Shown piece by piece: positions 43,039-51,844 of a stretch of 64,000 nt of DNA. This stretch comes from Onishia taeanensis. GTDB taxonomy: Bacteria > Pseudomonadota > Gammaproteobacteria > Pseudomonadales > Halomonadaceae. The notes under the pieces were generated by a model that was not told the origin of the DNA, did not search any database, and saw only the letters and a program-made list of their open reading frames with translations. Both the position numbers and the translations under genes were made by a program. The stretch is taken from assembly GCF_900100755.1 (NCBI RefSeq), contig NZ_FNCI01000003.1, positions 124,001 through 188,000 on the forward strand. Reading direction: 5' to 3'. Numbering within the stretch: the stretch's first letter is position 1; the number at the start of each line of letters is the position of its first letter.

Positions 43039-43107
43039 ATATGGCCGAGCGATGAACGAGTCTGAGATAACGGCTGACGGGACCGAGGCCGCGGTGAAGG
43101 GGGTATC

Positions 43108-43539
43108 ATGAACGAGACAGAGAGCGCGATAGACAAGGGTGAAGTTGAAGGCAAGGTTGAAGGCAAGGTTGAAGGCATCGCCAAGGGCGACCTGCTGGTC
43201 ATCCTGCGTCACTCGCCGCATGGCTCAAGCTGGCTCCGGGAGGGCCTCGATGCGGCCTTGGTGGCGGCCGCTTTCGGGCAGCAGGTGTCGCTGCTGTTTG
43301 CGGGGGATGGCGTGCTGGCGCTGATGCCCCATCAGCAGGCTGGAGCGCTTGGCCAGAAGGGGACTCACGGCGTGATCGACATGCTGGCCATGTACGATAT
43401 TGAAACACTGTTGGTCGATGCGCATGCGCTGACAAGCCGGGGCTTGAGTGCCGAGGACCTGATGCTGCCGGTATCAGTGGTGGAGGGCGATGCCTTGCCC
43501 AAGCTGCTCGACCGTCACCCGCTGGTGCTGAATTTCTGA
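43108..43539 (+). CDS. tusC: sulfur relay protein TusC with a repetitive N-terminal extension
   Basis: 143 aa. The DsrF-like domain starts near residue 27 (GDLLVILRHSPHGSSWLREGLDAALVAAAFGQQVSLLFAGDGVLAL). Before it lies a charged extension containing GEVEGKVEGKVEG, encoded by a 12-base tandem repeat at 43144-43176. E. coli TusC begins almost directly with the domain, so the extension is unusual; AAGGGGG before ATG 43108 supports that start and no later ATG precedes the domain. Subunit of TusBCD. Confidence 0.88.
   Translation: MNETESAIDKGEVEGKVEGKVEGIAKGDLLVILRHSPHGSSWLREGLDAALVAAAFGQQVSLLFAGDGVLALMPHQQAGALGQKGTHGVIDMLAMYDIETLLVDAHALTSRGLSAEDLMLPVSVVEGDALPKLLDRHPLVLNF
43144..43176 (+). repeat. 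12-base tandem repeat inside tusC
   Basis: GTTGAAGGCAAG occurs twice perfectly (43144, 43156) and then as GTTGAAGGC (43168). In frame it encodes VEGK units, so copy-number changes keep the frame open. Confidence 0.8.
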
Positions 43540-43658
43540 GCACCTGCCATGCCGGCACGGCGATATGCCTACTGATTGACCAATGGTTTGAACAATCCTC
43601 TGTCCTCACGGTGACGCAACTACCGTCACTGGGTAGCGCAACAAGGAGCGCCTTTCGC

Positions 43659-43949
43659 ATGATCCTGCACCTTCTCAACCGCTCGCCGGCGACCGGCGGA
43701 ACCGTCGATGACGCTCTGGCGGCGATGGGGCCCGATGATCGGCTGCTGCTCATCGAAGATGGCGTATTGGGCGCTTTGCCTGCCCAGGTGGCGCGCTTCA
43801 CTGGCCTGACGGGGCGGTTATTTGCCTTGCGAGAAGACCTTGCCGCACGAGGTCTGCTCGAGCGTTGCGAGGAGCAGGCGAACATCGTCGACGTCGATGG
43901 CTTCGTGACGCTGACAGAAGAAGCCGACAAGACAGTGAGTTGGTCCTGA
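43659..43949 (+). CDS. tusB: sulfur relay protein TusB
   Basis: 96 aa, starting MILHLLNRSPATGGTVDDALAAMGPDDRLLLIEDGVLGAL, the DsrH-like pattern. AAGGAG lies 10 bases upstream of ATG 43659, whereas the longer frame from 43611 has no such site. Its stop overlaps the tusE start (TGATG). Structural member of the TusBCD complex. Confidence 0.9.
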   Translation: MILHLLNRSPATGGTVDDALAAMGPDDRLLLIEDGVLGALPAQVARFTGLTGRLFALREDLAARGLLERCEEQANIVDVDGFVTLTEEADKTVSWS

Positions 43950-44302
43950 TGGCCTCTAGTGAAATATACCGTTATCTCTCTGTGCAGGACAAAGACATAG
44001 CGCTGGATCCTGAAGGATTCCTGGTGGACATGGCGGACTGGTCGCCGGCGGTGGCAGAGGCCTTGGCGGCAGAGGAGGAGCGCACTCTCACTGCTGAGCA
44101 CTGGGAGGTCATCGAGGTGCTGCGGAATTTCTATGCGCGCTATGAGATGGCGCCGGCCATGCGCCCTTTGGTCAAGGCCGTTGGCTTGGCGCTGGGCGCC
44201 GAAAAGGGCAAGTCGCTGCATCTGATGCGCTTGTTTCCGGATAGCCCGGCCAAGGTCGGGGCAAGGCTGGCTGGGCTGCCCAAGCCAGCCAACTGCTTGT
44301 GA
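43949..44302 (+). CDS. tusE: sulfur relay protein TusE (DsrC family)
   Basis: 117 aa. DsrC/TusE family features: LDPEGFLVDMADWSPAVAEALA, TAEHWEVIEVLRNFYARYEMAPAMRPLVKAVG and the C-terminal arm PKPANCL, whose penultimate Cys116 carries sulfur from TusBCD to MnmA. A single C-terminal Cys is the tRNA-modification type rather than the two-Cys dissimilatory sulfite reductase type. It overlaps tusB by one base. Confidence 0.93.
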   Translation: MASSEIYRYLSVQDKDIALDPEGFLVDMADWSPAVAEALAAEEERTLTAEHWEVIEVLRNFYARYEMAPAMRPLVKAVGLALGAEKGKSLHLMRLFPDSPAKVGARLAGLPKPANCL

Positions 44303-44378
44303 TAGCTTCCGAGACAGGTCGCCGTCGGATGGGTGGCAAAGGAAGTGAGGCATGCATGGGCGCTGAGGGTGCAGTGAC

Positions 44379-44957
44379 ATGAATTTTCTCGCCCATGCCT
44401 GGCTTTCCCACCACGGTAGCGATGACTTCCTGTATGGCAATCTGATCGCCGATGGCGTCAAGGGAAGTGACCTGAGCGCCTGGCCGGCGTCGGTGGCTGA
44501 CGGCATTCGCCATCATCGGCGCACCGATACCCTGGTTGACGGCCATCCCCGCACGCGAGCCGCCCGGGGCAGGGCACCCGAGGGGCGTAGCCGATACGCG
44601 GGTATCGCGCTTGACCTTGTCTGGGACCACTTCCTGTCGCGCCTGCTGGCCAACGACCCTACCCAGCAGGCGCTGATTCAGCGCTGCTATCGGCTGCTGA
44701 AGGTCCAGCAGGCCCCTGAACGCCTGGCGTCGATGGTGCCGGCACTGGTCGAGCAGGACTGGCTGACTCGCTATGCAGACTTCGACTTCACCTGTCGCGC
44801 CATCGCCGGGATCGGCCAGCGTTTGAGCGGTCCCAATCGCTTGGCCGAATTGCGCCCCTGGCTGGAAGCCGACTATGTGCAATTGGAGGCCGACTTCCGT
44901 TCACTTTGGCCTGACATGGAAAGCGCGTTGCAGGCGCCTGGCATCAGGCTTCCGTGA
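44379..44957 (+). CDS. acpH: acyl carrier protein phosphodiesterase
   Basis: 192 aa, HD-like family. Begins MNFLAHAWLSHHGSDDFLYGNLIADGVKG and contains GIRHHRRTDTLVDGHP, YAGIALDLVWDHFLSRLLA and other residues of AcpH, which removes the 4'-phosphopantetheine group from holo-ACP. Reads in the same direction as tusE. Its 3' end overlaps the convergent moeA gene by 14 bases. Confidence 0.87.
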   Translation: MNFLAHAWLSHHGSDDFLYGNLIADGVKGSDLSAWPASVADGIRHHRRTDTLVDGHPRTRAARGRAPEGRSRYAGIALDLVWDHFLSRLLANDPTQQALIQRCYRLLKVQQAPERLASMVPALVEQDWLTRYADFDFTCRAIAGIGQRLSGPNRLAELRPWLEADYVQLEADFRSLWPDMESALQAPGIRLP

Positions 44958-46161
44958 GCCACAAACACTCGACGATATCGCCCGGCACCACGCTTGAATG
45001 GGCGGGTATCACGGCTAGCGCATTGGCCGTCACGCAGGAAGACAGCACTGCCGAATTCTGATCGGCGAAGGCGCTGGCAATGATTCCCTCTGGCAGGAAG
45101 CGCAGGTCAACGCGCATGTAATGTCGGCGCGCCTTGGTGTCGGTGGTGAAGTCGGCTTTTACCCTGAGCTTGGGTAGCTCCAATAAGGCGGGACAGCCCA
45201 GCAGGGCGCCGAGCAGCGGGCGCAGGTAGATCCAGGCGCCGACGTAGCTCGATACCGGGTTGCCTGGTAGCCCGACCAGCCGGGCCTCACCGCTGGCATT
45301 CGGCAGTCGCCCTAGCGCCAATGGCTTGCCGGGCCGCATGGCCAGCCGCCACAGATCGAGCTGTCCTAACTTCTCAAGGGCCGCTTTGACGTGGTCCTCC
45401 TCTCCGACGCTGACGCCGCCGGTGGTGATTACCACATCGGCCTGCTCGGCGGCTTCGCTTAGCAGTTGGCAGGTGGTATCGAAATCATCGGCGACACGCT
45501 TCGCCATCACCACCTCGCCGCCAAAGCGTTCGATCAGCCGTCTCAGCATGGGGCGATTGGAGTTGTAGATCTGCCCCGGAGCCAGGGCCTCGCCCGGATC
45601 GATGATCTCGTCGCCGGTCGATAGAAGGGCGATTCTCGGCCGGCGGCGCACCTTGACCTGGGTAATGCCTTGACCTGCCAACTGGCCAAGGGCTGCGGCT
45701 TCGAGGCGCGTGCCCGCGGCCAGTAGCCTCTCGCCGGTGCTTACATCGCGCCCGCGACGGCGAACGTTATCGCCAGCCGGAATGCCATCGGGCATTTTGG
45801 CCCGGTCGCCGTCACGTTCGACGCGCTCCTGCATCACCACGCAGTCTGCACCCGGTGGCAGCTCGCTGCCGGTAAAAATGCGCGCACATGTACCCGCTTC
45901 CAGCGGAGCAGCCTGAGAGCCCGCGGCAATCCGTTGGCTGACCTTCAACCACCTGCCAGCGTCGGCGGCGCGCAGCGCGTAGCCATCCATGGCGCTATTG
46001 TCGAAGGCGGGCACGTCCAGGCGCGCGGCAACGTCATCCGCAAGCACGCGCCCGGCGGCTTCTGCGCAGGCCAGTGGTTGACTGGCCACTGGCACGACGC
46101 CCTCGAGCAGTGCGGCCAGCGCGTCTTCGACGCTCTGTAGCTGGCTTGTCGGGTCAGCCAT
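44944..46161 (-). CDS. moeA: molybdopterin molybdenumtransferase
   Basis: 405 aa. Inserts molybdate into adenylylated molybdopterin, needed for the formate dehydrogenase encoded upstream. Recognisable: LDVPAFDNSAMDGYALRAAD, ARIFTGSELPPGADCVVMQE, GDNVRRRGRDV, PRIALLSTGDEIIDPGEALAPGQIYNSN (MoCF-fold domain), VVITTGGVSVGEEDHVK, and LPGNPVSSYV. Its ATG lies in a duplicated copy of the moaB tail. It is the last gene of the minus-strand block. Confidence 0.93.
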   Translation of the reverse strand: MADPTSQLQSVEDALAALLEGVVPVASQPLACAEAAGRVLADDVAARLDVPAFDNSAMDGYALRAADAGRWLKVSQRIAAGSQAAPLEAGTCARIFTGSELPPGADCVVMQERVERDGDRAKMPDGIPAGDNVRRRGRDVSTGERLLAAGTRLEAAALGQLAGQGITQVKVRRRPRIALLSTGDEIIDPGEALAPGQIYNSNRPMLRRLIERFGGEVVMAKRVADDFDTTCQLLSEAAEQADVVITTGGVSVGEEDHVKAALEKLGQLDLWRLAMRPGKPLALGRLPNASGEARLVGLPGNPVSSYVGAWIYLRPLLGALLGCPALLELPKLRVKADFTTDTKARRHYMRVDLRFLPEGIIASAFADQNSAVLSSCVTANALAVIPAHSSVVPGDIVECLWLTEA

Positions 46162-46222
46162 GGGTGCCGCGCCCCGGAATTACGAGATTGGCCTGGGGTG
46201 ATAAATAGCTACAGGGTTTATG
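46158..46222 (-). repeat. partial duplicate of the moaB 3' end at the moeA start
   Basis: Read on the minus strand, this segment would encode HKPCSYLSPQANLVIPGRGTHG-stop, nearly the same as the true MoaB tail [18 protein letters not shown]-stop. It has a 12-base in-frame insertion and a few substitutions, and its TGA overlaps the moeA ATG (ATGGCTGA). The matching copy in moaB is 46240-46292. Confidence 0.85.
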
Positions 46223-46235
46223 TCGAATATGTGTT

Positions 46236-46766
46236 TTAACCATGGGTGCCGCGCTCCGGAATGACGAGGTTGGCGTAATTGCAGGGTTTATGACTGCCAT
46301 CCAACTGCTCCTTGAGAATGCCGTCCCAGGCGGTGCGACAGGCGCCAGTGGAGCCGGGCAGGCAGAACACGACGGTGGCATTGGCAAGCCCACCGAGACA
46401 GCGGCTCTGGATGGTCGAGCTGCCGATTTCGTGCCAGGACAGGTGGCGAAATAGTTCTCCGAACCCTTCGATACGCTTATCCAGCAGGACGTCGACCGCT
46501 TCCGGCGTCGAGTCGCGGCCGGTGAAGCCCGTGCCACCGGTGGTCAACACCACCTGAACGTCGGGGGCGGCAATCCAGGCCGCGACCTGGGCGCGGATCA
46601 CGTAAACGTCGTCTGGCAGAATGCGCTTTTCGACCAACTGATGGCCGGCTGACGTCAGGCGTTCGACCAGTGCCTGACCGCTGCGGTCAGTATCGTCGGT
46701 ACGGGTATCGGAAACGGTTAGTACCACGATGCGCAGGGGTTCGAAGCCGGGGCGCTGCTCGCTCAT
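46236..46766 (-). CDS. moaB: molybdenum cofactor biosynthesis protein B
   Basis: 176 aa, MoaB/Mog fold: [71 protein letters not shown], and [22 protein letters not shown]. It acts in molybdopterin adenylylation. The C-terminal tail [14 protein letters not shown] is duplicated just downstream. It overlaps the DUF1244 gene by four bases at its start. Confidence 0.92.
   Translation of the reverse strand: MSEQRPGFEPLRIVVLTVSDTRTDDTDRSGQALVERLTSAGHQLVEKRILPDDVYVIRAQVAAWIAAPDVQVVLTTGGTGFTGRDSTPEAVDVLLDKRIEGFGELFRHLSWHEIGSSTIQSRCLGGLANATVVFCLPGSTGACRTAWDGILKEQLDGSHKPCNYANLVIPERGTHG
46240..46292 (-). repeat. moaB tail, in-gene copy of the direct repeat
   Basis: Partner of the repeat at 46158-46222. 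It ends in CATGGTTAA, whereas the downstream copy ends in CATGGCTGA, which carries the moeA start. Confidence 0.8.
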
Positions 46767-47080
46767 GCGTTATCCTTCTTGTTCTGGTTGCGGGCTTCCA
46801 GGGCGGCTAGCTGTTCGGGTGTTGCCGGTGCCTGGTAGTGCGCTTTCCATTCGCTGTAGGGCATGCCGTAGACATACTCACGGGCCGCTTCGTAATCGAC
46901 GTCGGCACCCTGTTCGCTGGCGGCGGTGACCAGCCATTTGGATAGGCAGTTACGGCAGAAGTCGGCCAGAATCATCAGGTCGATGTTCTGTACGTCCTTG
47001 TTGTCATCGAGGTGCTTGAGCAGGCGGCGAAAGGCGGCCGCTTCGACTTCGGTGCGGGTCGCGTCGTCGAGATCTTGCAT
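46763..47080 (-). CDS. DUF1244 family protein
   Basis: 105 aa. The conserved NIDLMILADFCRNCLSKWL core with a Cys-rich patch and the YEAAREYVYGMPYSEWKAHYQAPATPEQLAAL tail mark DUF1244, a family of unknown function common in proteobacteria. ATG 47080 has AGGAG 7 bases upstream; the frame opens two codons earlier at a TTG. It overlaps moaB by ATGA, which links it to the molybdenum cofactor genes. Confidence 0.85.
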   Translation of the reverse strand: MQDLDDATRTEVEAAAFRRLLKHLDDNKDVQNIDLMILADFCRNCLSKWLVTAASEQGADVDYEAAREYVYGMPYSEWKAHYQAPATPEQLAALEARNQNKKDNA

Positions 47081-47139
47081 GGTCAAACTCCTGTTTGGGA
47101 GCGCCGCTGGGCGCTAGATCGGTGATGTCTCAAGCATAA

Positions 47140-47167
47140 CAAAAGACACCGCCGGTGGGCGGTGTCT
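47140..47167 (-). terminator. terminator downstream of the formate dehydrogenase operon
   Basis: AGACACCGCC-GGTG-GGCGGTGTCT is a perfect 10-bp stem. Read leftwards it is followed by TTTTG, so it is oriented to end the minus-strand fdh transcript before the DUF1244 gene. Confidence 0.75.
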
Positions 47168-47199
47168 GTTGGATAGTGAAAAGGTCGTTGCCGGCCTGT

Positions 47200-48252
47200 C
47201 TAACCAGGGGTGCCGGGTGGATGAGTGGCTTGGCCCTTGTGATGACCTTCAGTCGATGGGTCGGGGGTAACGGCTTGATCCTTGACCTCTTCGTACCAGA
47301 GGTTGTGATGCTCCTTCGCCCAGGTTTCGTCGACGTAGCCGGTGGTCATGCCTTCCAGGGCGCCTTCGGTGCCGATGGTACCGATATAGATGTGGCCCAG
47401 AGAGACCGCCGTCAGCGCCAGGGCGCCCAGGGAGTGGATGACATTGGCCCACTGCATGGTGTCACGGCTTTGACCATAGTTCGGGAAGTCCATGACCAGG
47501 CCGCTGGCTATCACCAGGACGCCTGCAGTCGCCAGCAGCCAGAACCAGGCTTTTTCGCCGCCGTTGGCGAAGTGGGCATCGACGTGCTCCTTGCCGATCA
47601 GGCCGCCACCCTTCTTGAACCACTCCCAATCCGTTTTGTCGGGAATGTTCTTTTTCAGGAACTTGGCCAGGATGACGATCAGCAGGAAACCGAATATCGG
47701 TCCCAAGTAGTTATGCAACAGCTTGGTTCCCGACATCATGGCGGCCCAGACGGCGTCGCCAAGCAGCGGGTTGAACACGAACTTGCCATACAGCAGGTTG
47801 AGTCCGGTCAACGCCAGGACGACGAACAGGGTCGCCACCGTCCAGTGCAGGGCGCGCTCCAGGGTAGACCAGCGCAACAGCTTGCGACCGCTACGCGGTT
47901 CCTGAAGGTCCTTGCGACCGACGATCAGGTAGAACATCAGGATCAGGGCTGCCATGCCGCCGACCGCGATCAGACCGAAGGGCGAGACCCAGCGGTTGCG
48001 AATCTGCCGCCAGGTCTCACCGCTCGGGTTGACCAGGTTGTAGGTGGAGTCGTGGCGCGTGTCGATGAAGTTCTCGCCGCTCTTCACCTGTCGCCAGATT
48101 TCGGCATCGACCGGTGGCACGGCGGTGGCCAGTTCGCCCTCTGTACCGGCGCTTTGAGCCAGCGCCTGGCCGGCAAGCAACAGGCTTGTCACTAGCAGCA
48201 GAAGCAGGGTCAGCCGCCGGCCAAGGGCCAGGCATGCGTTATGGGTGAGCAT
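47200..48252 (-). CDS. formate dehydrogenase, cytochrome b (gamma) subunit
   Basis: 350 aa. A hydrophobic N-terminal signal (LLLLLVTSLLLAGQALAQ) precedes a periplasmic segment and then four membrane helices (about residues 92-112, 135-156, 180-200 and 238-256, with a further segment near 270-295). Conserved His residues in ERALHWTVA, TKLLHNYLGP, VIHSLGA and SLGHIYIGTIG are candidates for the haem b ligands. TGYVDETWAKEHHNLWYEEV is typical of the FdoI/FdnI family. It passes formate electrons to quinone. Confidence 0.9.
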   Translation of the reverse strand: MLTHNACLALGRRLTLLLLLVTSLLLAGQALAQSAGTEGELATAVPPVDAEIWRQVKSGENFIDTRHDSTYNLVNPSGETWRQIRNRWVSPFGLIAVGGMAALILMFYLIVGRKDLQEPRSGRKLLRWSTLERALHWTVATLFVVLALTGLNLLYGKFVFNPLLGDAVWAAMMSGTKLLHNYLGPIFGFLLIVILAKFLKKNIPDKTDWEWFKKGGGLIGKEHVDAHFANGGEKAWFWLLATAGVLVIASGLVMDFPNYGQSRDTMQWANVIHSLGALALTAVSLGHIYIGTIGTEGALEGMTTGYVDETWAKEHHNLWYEEVKDQAVTPDPSTEGHHKGQATHPPGTPG

Positions 48253-48261
48253 AGGGCCTCC

Positions 48262-48888
48262 TTACTCCTGACGGGTCGCATCAAAGGCGAGGTTATCCAT
48301 CGAGGTTTGCGGGCCGACTCGCTGGGTCGATGACCAAGCACCATCTTTGTGTCCGCGCTGAACCACCCGCTTCCGGAAGATGTCCGCTACGGTCTGGGCA
48401 TCACCGGCGATCAGTGCCTTGGTGGAGCACATCTCGGCACATAGCGGCAGTTTGCCCTCGTCGATGCGGTTGGCACCGTATTTCTCGTACTCCTCTTCTT
48501 TGGAATCGGCCGGGCCGCCGGCGCAGAAGGTGCACTTGTCCATCTTGCCGCGCTCGCCGAAGGCTTCGGTGCCCGGAAACTGCGGCGCGCCGAAGGGGCA
48601 GGCGTATAGGCAGTAGCCGCAGCCGATGCACATATCCTTGTCGTGTAGCACGATGCCATCGTCGCGCTTGAATAGGGTCTCGGTAGGGCAGACCGCAATG
48701 CAGGGCGCATCGTCGCAGTGCATGCAGGCCACCGAGATCGAGACTTCGGTGGGCTCGCCGTCGTTCAGCGTCACCACCCGCCGGCGCTGAATACCCCATT
48801 CCACTTCGTTGGCGTTCTTGCAGGCGGTTACGCAGCCGTTGCATTCGATGCAGCGTTCTGCGTCACACATGAATTTCATCGTCGCCAT
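48262..48888 (-). CDS. formate dehydrogenase, iron-sulfur (beta) subunit
   Basis: 208 aa with four [4Fe-4S] cysteine groups: CDAERCIECNGCVTACKNANEVEWG, CMHCDDAPCIAVCP, CIGCGYCLYACPFGAPQFP and CTFC with later cysteines (GKLPLCAEMC). It relays electrons from FdhA to the cytochrome b subunit. It lacks the C-terminal membrane anchor of E. coli FdnH and is shorter. Start ATG has GGAG upstream; it ends 9 bases before the gamma subunit. Confidence 0.92.
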   Translation of the reverse strand: MATMKFMCDAERCIECNGCVTACKNANEVEWGIQRRRVVTLNDGEPTEVSISVACMHCDDAPCIAVCPTETLFKRDDGIVLHDKDMCIGCGYCLYACPFGAPQFPGTEAFGERGKMDKCTFCAGGPADSKEEEYEKYGANRIDEGKLPLCAEMCSTKALIAGDAQTVADIFRKRVVQRGHKDGAWSSTQRVGPQTSMDNLAFDATRQE

Positions 48889-48950
48889 GGTTGTCTCCTC
48901 ACCCCCGGGTCCGGTCAGGCCCGGGGGGATGTCTTATAGGTATTCTGGAC

Positions 48951-51809
48951 TCAGCTGGCCCGCTCGATGCGGCACAGGGTGCACTTGGTTTCCTGCATCT
49001 GCGTCACGCTGTCGTAGCCGTAGGTGGTGGCGGTATTGGCGGCCTCGCCCAGCACATAGGGCGACGCGCCTTCCGGATAGCGATCGTGCAGGTTCTCGCC
49101 CTGGAACACGCCGCCAAAGTGGAAGGGCATGAACACCACCTCGCGAGAGACGCGTGGAGTGACCATGGCCATGACCTTGACGCGCCCGCCCTCGGCACCC
49201 TCGACCCAGACCATTTCGCCGTCTGCGACGCCGAGATCATTGGCCAATGATGGATTGATCTCGATGAACATTTCCTGCTGCAACTCGGCCAGCCAGGCCA
49301 TCGAGCGTGTCTCTTCGCCACCGCCTTCGTATTCCACCAAGCGGCCCGAGGTCAGAATGATCGGGTAGCGGCTAGTGACATCTTTCTCTTGGATGCTCTT
49401 GTAGAGCGTCGGCAGCCGGTAGTGGGAGGCGACGTCGTCCCAGGTCGGGTAGTCGTTCACCAGGTCGCGACGGCTGGTGTAGAGCGGTTCGCGATGCTTG
49501 GGAATGGGGTCAGGGAAGGTCCAGACGTTGCAGCGTGCCTTGGCATTGCCAAAGGGCGCGCACTCATGGGCGATGGCCACCCGCTGGATGCCACCGGATA
49601 GGTCGGTTTTCCAGTTGCGGCCCTCGGCGGCTTTCTGCTCCTCAGGCGTCAGGTCATCCCACCAGCCCAGGTCCTTGAGCATATCGGCGGTGAACTCCGG
49701 ATAGCCATCATCGAGATCGGAGCCCTGGCTGAAGGAGTTGTCGGCCAGCAGCGAGACGCCGTCGCGCTCGATGCCGAAACGCGCACGGAAGGTCAAGCCG
49801 CCCTGCGAGACCGGTTTCGAGGTGTCATAGAGAATCGGCGTACCGGGATGGCCCATCTCGGGCGTTCCCCAGCATGGCCAAGGTAGGCCGTAGTAGTCGC
49901 CGTCGGCGGGGCCGCCCTCGGCCTTGAGATCGCTAAAGCTGAAGGTATGCCAGTTCTGCTGATGCTGCTTGAGGCGTTCCGGGCTCTGGCCGGTGTAACC
50001 CACCGTCCACATACCGCGGTTGAACTCGCGGGTAATGTCTTCGATCAGCGGTTCGGTGCCGTTGACCTGGATGTTCTTGAACAGCTCGTCGGCGAAGCCA
50101 AGCTTGCGAGCCAGCAGGTACATGATTTCGTGGTCAGGCTTGGATTCGAAGCTCGGCTCGATCACTCGGTCGCGCCACTGAATGGAGCGATTGGTCGCGG
50201 TCACGCTGCCGTAGGTCTCGAACTGCGTGCTGGCCGGCAGCAGGTAGACACCGTCAGTGCGCCCGTTCATGACGGCCGCTACGGTCGGATAAGGGTCGAC
50301 GATGACCATCATCTCGAGCTGTTGCATGGCCTTTTGCATTTCTGGGCCGCGCGTCTGTGAGTTGACCGCGTGGCCCCAGTAGAACATTGCCTTGAGCTTG
50401 GCACGCTGGGAGATCTGGTCTTCCTTTTCGAGCACGCCGTCGATCCAGCGAGAGACGGTGATGCCGCTCGAATACATCGGCTTGCCGTCGGTGTAGTCGG
50501 ACTGATCGAAGCGGCTCTTGAGCCACTCGTAGTCCAGGCCCCAGACATCGGCCCAATGCTGCCAGGCACCTTCGGCGAGGCCGTAATAGCCCGGCAGCGA
50601 GTGCGACATCAGACCCAGGTCGGTGGCGCCCTGAACGTTGTCGTGGCCACGGAAGATGTTGGCGCCGCCACCGGACTTGCCAATGTTGCCAAGCGCCAGT
50701 TCGAGGATGCAGTAGGCGCGCGTATTGTTGTTGCCGGTAGTGTGCTGGGTGCCACCCATGCACCAGACTACGCAGCCGGGGCGATTTTCGGCGATGGTCT
50801 TGGCGGTGTCGTACATGGCCGCTTCGGGAACGCCGGTGATGTTCTCGACGACCTCAGGCGGATAGGCCGCGACTTCGGCGCGGACCTCTTCCATGGCATA
50901 GACGCGCTGGTTGATGTATTCGCGGTCTTCCCAGCCGTTCTCGAAGATGTGCCACAAAAGGCCCCAGATGAAGGCGACATCGGAACCGGGGCGCAGGCGC
51001 ACGTACTTGTTGGCCTTGGCGGCGGTGCGCGTGAAGCGCGGATCGACGACGATGATCTGTGCCTTGCTGCGCTCCTTGGCCAGCAGGATATGCTGCATGG
51101 CGACCGGGTGTGCTTCGCTAGGGTTAGAGCCGATGAACAGGATCGACTTGCTGTTCTGTAGATCGTTGAGCGAGTTGGTCATCGCTCCGTAGCCCCAGGT
51201 ATTGGCAACCCCGGCAACGGTGGTGGAGTGACAGATACGCGCCTGGTGGTCGGTGTTGTTGGTGCCGGCCAGGGCCGCAAACTTGCGCATCAAGTAAGCT
51301 TGTTCGTTATTGAATTTGGCCGAACCCAGCCAATAGATGCTGTCTGGGCTGTAAGCCTCTTGGAGCTCGAGGACCTTGTTGCCGATTTCTTCGATGGCAT
51401 CGTCCCAGGAGAGTCGTTGCCATTCACCGCCCACCAGCTTCATCGGATACTTGAGTCGACGAGTGGAGTGGCCGTGCTCACGCAGCGAGGCGCCTTTGGC
51501 GCAGTGGGCGCCGCGGTTGATGGGGTGGTCGAAGGCCGGTTCTTGATGGGTCCAGATGCCTTCCTGAACCTCGGCATAGACGCCACAGCCCACCGAGCAG
51601 TGCGAGCAGATGGTGCGTTTGGTTTCCGTCGGGGAATCCAGGTACGGCGTCTTGTCGGCGGCATCCGCCGAGCGGACCATCGAATGGCCCATGAGACCCG
51701 CGCTGGCGATGCCACCGGTAGCGAGGGCGCTGCGCTGCATGAATTGCCGGCGGGAAATGCCCAGACCATTGCTGGCCTTGGCGGTGTTGGAGGTACGCGT
51801 CAATCGCAT
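48951..51809 (-). CDS. formate dehydrogenase, catalytic molybdopterin (alpha) subunit
   Basis: 952 aa. Tat signal with S19-R20-R21-Q-F-M (SRRQFMQ), so exported folded to the periplasm. A [4Fe-4S] site has Cys68, Cys71, Cys75 and Cys103. The Mo/W ligand region reads ARICHSTTVAG with Cys193 followed by His194, so this is a cysteine-, not selenocysteine-, containing enzyme. Further molybdopterin motifs: GWEDREYINQRVYAMEEV, GCVVWCMGGTQHTTGNNNTRAYC, GKSGGGANIFRGHDNVQGATDLG. Electrons flow to FdhB and the cytochrome b subunit. Genes for TAT protein and chaperone lie just upstream. Confidence 0.94.
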   Translation of the reverse strand: MRLTRTSNTAKASNGLGISRRQFMQRSALATGGIASAGLMGHSMVRSADAADKTPYLDSPTETKRTICSHCSVGCGVYAEVQEGIWTHQEPAFDHPINRGAHCAKGASLREHGHSTRRLKYPMKLVGGEWQRLSWDDAIEEIGNKVLELQEAYSPDSIYWLGSAKFNNEQAYLMRKFAALAGTNNTDHQARICHSTTVAGVANTWGYGAMTNSLNDLQNSKSILFIGSNPSEAHPVAMQHILLAKERSKAQIIVVDPRFTRTAAKANKYVRLRPGSDVAFIWGLLWHIFENGWEDREYINQRVYAMEEVRAEVAAYPPEVVENITGVPEAAMYDTAKTIAENRPGCVVWCMGGTQHTTGNNNTRAYCILELALGNIGKSGGGANIFRGHDNVQGATDLGLMSHSLPGYYGLAEGAWQHWADVWGLDYEWLKSRFDQSDYTDGKPMYSSGITVSRWIDGVLEKEDQISQRAKLKAMFYWGHAVNSQTRGPEMQKAMQQLEMMVIVDPYPTVAAVMNGRTDGVYLLPASTQFETYGSVTATNRSIQWRDRVIEPSFESKPDHEIMYLLARKLGFADELFKNIQVNGTEPLIEDITREFNRGMWTVGYTGQSPERLKQHQQNWHTFSFSDLKAEGGPADGDYYGLPWPCWGTPEMGHPGTPILYDTSKPVSQGGLTFRARFGIERDGVSLLADNSFSQGSDLDDGYPEFTADMLKDLGWWDDLTPEEQKAAEGRNWKTDLSGGIQRVAIAHECAPFGNAKARCNVWTFPDPIPKHREPLYTSRRDLVNDYPTWDDVASHYRLPTLYKSIQEKDVTSRYPIILTSGRLVEYEGGGEETRSMAWLAELQQEMFIEINPSLANDLGVADGEMVWVEGAEGGRVKVMAMVTPRVSREVVFMPFHFGGVFQGENLHDRYPEGASPYVLGEAANTATTYGYDSVTQMQETKCTLCRIERAS

Positions 51810-51844
51810 GGTATCGATCCTCTTGGCCGAAAGGGCGGTCCGGG

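Noticed and set aside
43199-44506. 435-aa minus-strand open frame opposite tusC, tusB and tusE
   Set aside because: It lies against three well-supported tus genes; the translated sequence has no family-like motifs and is rich in Arg, Pro and Ser.
46154-46537. 127-aa minus-strand frame ending in a MoaB-like tail
   Set aside because: Only the last ~22 codons resemble MoaB; the rest reads moaB in a wrong frame. It is explained by the partial duplication and not by a gene.
47155-48195. 346-aa plus-strand frame opposite the formate dehydrogenase cytochrome b gene
   Set aside because: The minus-strand gene has signal, haem histidines and operon context; the plus-strand translation is a shadow.
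51226-51246. Possible selenocysteine in formate dehydrogenase alpha
   Set aside because: The codon at the Mo/W ligand (residue 193) is TGT on the coding strand, so it is a cysteine enzyme and needs no SECIS element.
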